53,387 nt of DNA, taken from NCBI GenBank assembly GCA_937862815.1, contig CALMED010000046.1, positions 1-53,387 of the forward strand, written 5' to 3'. The notes under the pieces were generated by a model that made no database searches, was not told where the DNA came from, and worked only from the letters and a program-made list of their open reading frames with translations. The position numbers were made by a program, and so were the translations under genes. Source of the stretch: an uncultured Chitinophagaceae bacterium (GTDB lineage Bacteria > Bacteroidota > Bacteroidia > Chitinophagales > Chitinophagaceae). Numbering within the stretch: position 1 is the stretch's first letter; every line of letters begins with the position of its first letter. Positions 50,570-53,387 of this stretch are shown here, in pieces.

Positions 50570-53387
50570 ATGGTTCCTACCCGCTGTTCTTGTAAAAGAA
50601 CGGGCACCTGGATTGTCCGATTGTTCCTCTTAAGCCTTTTTTCCGTACAGATCGGTTTTGGTCAGAATCTTATTAATAACGGAAATTTCGAACAAGGCAA
50701 CGGGGTAGGGTTTTCGACCAATTATACTTTTATTCCGGTTCCAACCGGCAACACCAATGCAGGGCAGTACGGGGTGGGAACCAATCCACAACCTTACAAT
50801 ACCGCCAGCTTTATCAACATGGGTGACCATACAACGGGTACAGGTTTGATGATGATTGTAGACGGCACCAACAACAGCGGTAACCCGGAACCTTTTTTCT
50901 GGCGGGTAGGTGCCGGTGGAGAAATCTGCGGTTTAACGGTGGGGCAGACGTACACGTTCAGCTATTGGGTAAAATCCATTTATACAACCGGTATTCCGGG
51001 TGCCAGTCCGGCCAATATCCGCATCAAATGGAACAATGTGCAGGGGCAGGGGGGGGACGGATGGAGCAGTATCACACCTACATCGGGGAACACGGTGGTA
51101 CCTGCTCCCGTTGCCGATTGGGTAAAGGTGACTTATACCATCATTCCCACCAATGCCTGTGTACGGATTGAAATGTTTGACCTGAACGGCAGCCTGGCCG
51201 GTAACGATTTTGCCATTGACGACATTGAGTTGTTGCCTCCGCCTCAACCGCTTTCGCTGTCTTATTCGGTGACCGGTCTCTCCTGCTTCGGCGCAAACGA
51301 CGGGGCCATTGTAGCCTATGGTGCAGGTGGGGTGAAGCCATATGCAGCGTATTCCATCACCGGTCCCGTAAATGCCACAAATACGACCGGTGTTTTTGCC
51401 AGCCTTCCTCCGGGCACTTATAATATCTCGGTTACCGACGGGGCTACTCCCACACCGGCAACGGTATCTGTGTTTAGCATTATTGTCACATCCCCGCCCA
51501 CCATTACAGTCACCCCCTCCAATCCCACCATCTGCACAGGCACTCCTGTAACGATTACTGCTTCCGGCGCCGGACCTTACTCCTGGACGGCCATTCCGGC
51601 AGATCCAACCCTCACCACCCCCAATGCTGCCGCTATCACGGTATCGCCCACGCAAAACACCACGTACACGGTTACATCTGTTTCCAGTTCCACGCAGAAC
51701 CTGATCTTCAACGGAGATTTTTCCTCGGGGAATGTAGGCTTTGCAACCGATTATGACTTTTTCGCACCTTCCAACCCCAATCCATCCGGATCGCAGCGTT
51801 CCTATGGCATTGTAACCAATCCACAGGCATGGTTTGCTGCCTTTGCCGCCTGTACGGGACGCGGAGGCGCCGGTAATATGATGGTGATAGATGGTTCCAC
51901 CTTCAGCGGGGGCAACGACCGCGTGTGGTGCCAGACGGTTCCTGTGAAGCCAGGCCGGACGTACAACTTCGGATACTGGATTCAAACGCTTGTTGCCAAC
52001 AACCCGGCCAACATTGAGGTGCTGATCAACGGTGTGTCCCTGGGCGCCGCCCTGCTTGCCCCGGCAACCACCTGCAACTGGGTGGAACGTACCTATGTTT
52101 GGAACTCCGGTGCTGCCACCACGGCCACCATTTGTATTTTCGACCGCAACACGGCTTCCGCCGGAAACGACTTTGCGCTCGATGACATCACCTTCACAAC
52201 AACAAACACCTGTGTGTTATCGGCTCAGTCGGTGGTTACGGTCACCGGTTCTGCCGCCATAACGGAATTCTCATATCCCACGCCTGTTTGCGCCGGGTCT
52301 GCCAACGTTACTCCCACGCTGGCCAGCGGTTTCACAACCGGCGGAACCTTTACGGCAACGCCGGCCGGCCTGGTGATCAATGCCACCACCGGACTCATCA
52401 ATGTGGCTGCCAGTACGCCGGGTGCATATACCATTACGTACACGGTACCTGCATCCGGCTGCGCCCTGGGGGGTACATTCAATTTCTCCTTTACAATCGC
52501 CAGTTCCATCACGCCGGTAACCGGCTTCGGATATCCCACCCTTCTTTGTACCAATGGAACCAACCCTTCCCCCAACCTGGCTTCGGGTTTCACCTCCGGG
52601 GGTACTTTCAACGGCCCTGCAGGGGTGGTGATAAATCCCACAACCGGTGTGATTAACCTGGGCGCCAGTACACCGGGCACTTACACGATTACTTATTCGC
52701 TTGCAGCCAGCGGTTGTAGCCCGGCGGCCAGCGGCACCGCTTCGGTCACCATCACCCCGGTTGTTACACCCACAACCGGCTTCAGCTATGCTTCACCCGT
52801 CTGCGCCGGTTCGGCCAACCTTACGCCCGCCACGGTGAGTGGCTTTACGACGGGAGGTGCTTTCAGCAGTACAGCCGGTCTCAGTATCAATGCTGGCACA
52901 GGTGTTATCAATGTGGCCGCCAGTACCCCGGGAACCTATACGGTGACCTATGCTGTAGCGGCCAGTGGGTGTAATCCGGCTGGCAGTGGCACCGCTTCGG
53001 TCAACATTACTCCGGTTGTTACACCCACAACCGGCTTCAGCTATGCATCACCGGTCTGCGCCGGTTCAGCCAACCTTACGCCCGCCACGGTGAGTGGCTT
53101 TACGGCGGGAGGTGTCTACAGTAGTACAGCCGGTCTCAGCATCAATGCCGGCACGGGTGTTATCAATGTAGCTGCCAGTACCCCCGGCACCTATACGGTG
53201 ACCTATGCTGTAGCGGCCAGTGGGTGTAATCCGGCGGGCAGCAGCAATGCTTCGGTTACCATAACGCCGGTGGTTGCACCTGTAACCGGGTTCAGTTATG
53301 CTTCACCCGTCTGCGCAGGCACAGCCAACCTAACGCCCGCCACGGTGAGTGGCTTTACGGCGGGAGGTGTCTACAGTAGTACAGCCG
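50570..53387 (+). CDS. Large secreted repeat adhesin, SprB-like (cut by window edge)
   Basis: An open frame from the ATG at 50570 to the window end, at least 939 residues with no stop. The signal peptide ends near residue 31 (VRLFLLSLFSVQIGFG). Two copies of a carbohydrate-binding-like jelly-roll module start NLINNGNFEQG (about 33-222) and NLIFNGDFSSG (about 377-550). Between them lie a SprB-type repeat (LSCFGANDGAIVAYGAGGVKPY, residues about 226-305, ending LPPGTYNISVTDG) and an Ig/PKD-like segment (TICTGTPVTITASG). From residue 567 there are 85-residue repeats (five seen, the last partial). A T9SS C-terminal sorting domain is expected beyond the edge but is not visible. It likely mediates surface adhesion or gliding. 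Confidence 0.88.
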   Translation, partial: MVPTRCSCKRTGTWIVRLFLLSLFSVQIGFGQNLINNGNFEQGNGVGFSTNYTFIPVPTGNTNAGQYGVGTNPQPYNTASFINMGDHTTGTGLMMIVDGTNNSGNPEPFFWRVGAGGEICGLTVGQTYTFSYWVKSIYTTGIPGASPANIRIKWNNVQGQGGDGWSSITPTSGNTVVPAPVADWVKVTYTIIPTNACVRIEMFDLNGSLAGNDFAIDDIELLPPPQPLSLSYSVTGLSCFGANDGAIVAYGAGGVKPYAAYSITGPVNATNTTGVFASLPPGTYNISVTDGATPTPATVSVFSIIVTSPPTITVTPSNPTICTGTPVTITASGAGPYSWTAIPADPTLTTPNAAAITVSPTQNTTYTVTSVSSSTQNLIFNGDFSSGNVGFATDYDFFAPSNPNPSGSQRSYGIVTNPQAWFAAFAACTGRGGAGNMMVIDGSTFSGGNDRVWCQTVPVKPGRTYNFGYWIQTLVANNPANIEVLINGVSLGAALLAPATTCNWVERTYVWNSGAATTATICIFDRNTASAGNDFALDDITFTTTNTCVLSAQSVVTVTGSAAITEFSYPTPVCAGSANVTPTLASGFTTGGTFTATPAGLVINATTGLINVAASTPGAYTITYTVPASGCALGGTFNFSFTIASSITPVTGFGYPTLLCTNGTNPSPNLASGFTSGGTFNGPAGVVINPTTGVINLGASTPGTYTITYSLAASGCSPAASGTASVTITPVVTPTTGFSYASPVCAGSANLTPATVSGFTTGGAFSSTAGLSINAGTGVINVAASTPGTYTVTYAVAASGCNPAGSGTASVNITPVVTPTTGFSYASPVCAGSANLTPATVSGFTAGGVYSSTAGLSINAGTGVINVAASTPGTYTVTYAVAASGCNPAGSSNASVTITPVVAPVTGFSYASPVCAGTANLTPATVSGFTAGGVYSSTA
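52268..53387 (+). repeat. Tandem 255-base repeats in the adhesin
   Basis: Units start at 52268, 52526, 52781, 53036 and 53291. The first spans 258 bases, the next three 255 each; the fifth is cut by the edge. Each encodes about 85 residues with the landmarks FSYxSPVCAGSANLTP, GFTTGGxFSSTAGLSI, GVINVAASTPGTYTVTYAVAASGC and ITPVVTPTTG. Units three to five are nearly identical in DNA, which points to recent duplication. Confidence 0.92.

Noticed and set aside
50933..51985. 350-codon open frame opposite the adhesin
   Set aside because: Its composition (Gly, Arg, Cys rich) mirrors Thr/Ala/Pro codons on the coding strand; the plus-strand frame has a signal peptide and recognisable modules.

Overview
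The window reads as one contiguous chromosomal segment of a Bacteroidota bacterium, most likely of the Chitinophagaceae. Evidence: promoters match the Bacteroidota pattern (TTG, about 19-20 bases, then TAnnTTTG); genes have almost no Shine-Dalgarno leaders, although the prfB frameshift site keeps a perfect one; there is a type-B T9SS sorting domain and a SprB-like adhesin; and several household genes have Bacteroidota-type lengths (PurM of 390 residues, PiT transporter of about 745). I saw no tRNA, rRNA, CRISPR array, transposase or phage gene.

Layout. 1-12.6 kb is core metabolism and information processing: pgi (cut by the left edge), ribF, purM, ftsE, two glycosyltransferases, rpsO, pnp, prmA, plsY, an M48 protease, a DUF3052-like protein, a CYTH enzyme and a PAP2 phosphatase. 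12.6-21 kb holds a YeiH-type transporter with a rhodanese lipoprotein, dnaG, prfB with its programmed +1 frameshift, pruA, pyrR, pyrB and a DUF486 membrane protein. 21-27 kb holds a BNR-repeat secreted protein and a histidine-degradation locus (marR-hutH and hutU, with deoD on the opposite strand between them). 27-34.5 kb is more accessory: a class I isoprenoid-synthase-like protein with both Asp-rich motifs, a DUF5995-like protein, a small envelope protein, a secreted beta-helix protein, an M28 peptidase and an OFA-type MFS transporter. 34.9-40.6 kb carries a flavin reductase, a YtcJ-like amidohydrolase, a DUF3365 haem-motif lipoprotein, a T9SS cargo protein and a hypothetical protein. 40.8-44.8 kb is a stress and membrane-quality cluster (two tandem-domain UspA proteins, NfeD, slipin). 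44.8-50.4 kb has a methyltransferase, a 56-residue membrane protein, a PiT-PhoU-like fusion, an MscS channel and an orphan ABC ATPase. From 50570 to the right edge runs one open frame of more than 939 codons encoding a repeat adhesin; the edge cuts it.

How the genes work together. HutH and HutU perform the first two steps of histidine degradation; HutI and HutG are not here. PyrR and PyrB belong to pyrimidine synthesis, and pyrB has its own promoter inside the end of pyrR. rpsO and pnp are neighbours, as in many bacteria. NfeD and slipin form the usual membrane protease-SPFH pair.

The most unusual signals are: two intrinsic terminators whose T-tract runs straight into the next gene's ATG (prmA and the CYTH gene); a set of promoters that place transcription starts at or next to start codons, the clearest at marR where a palindrome fills the promoter spacer; the isoprenoid-synthase-like protein of unknown product; and the 255-base tandem repeats of the adhesin. 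I found no obvious new multi-gene defence or mobile system.
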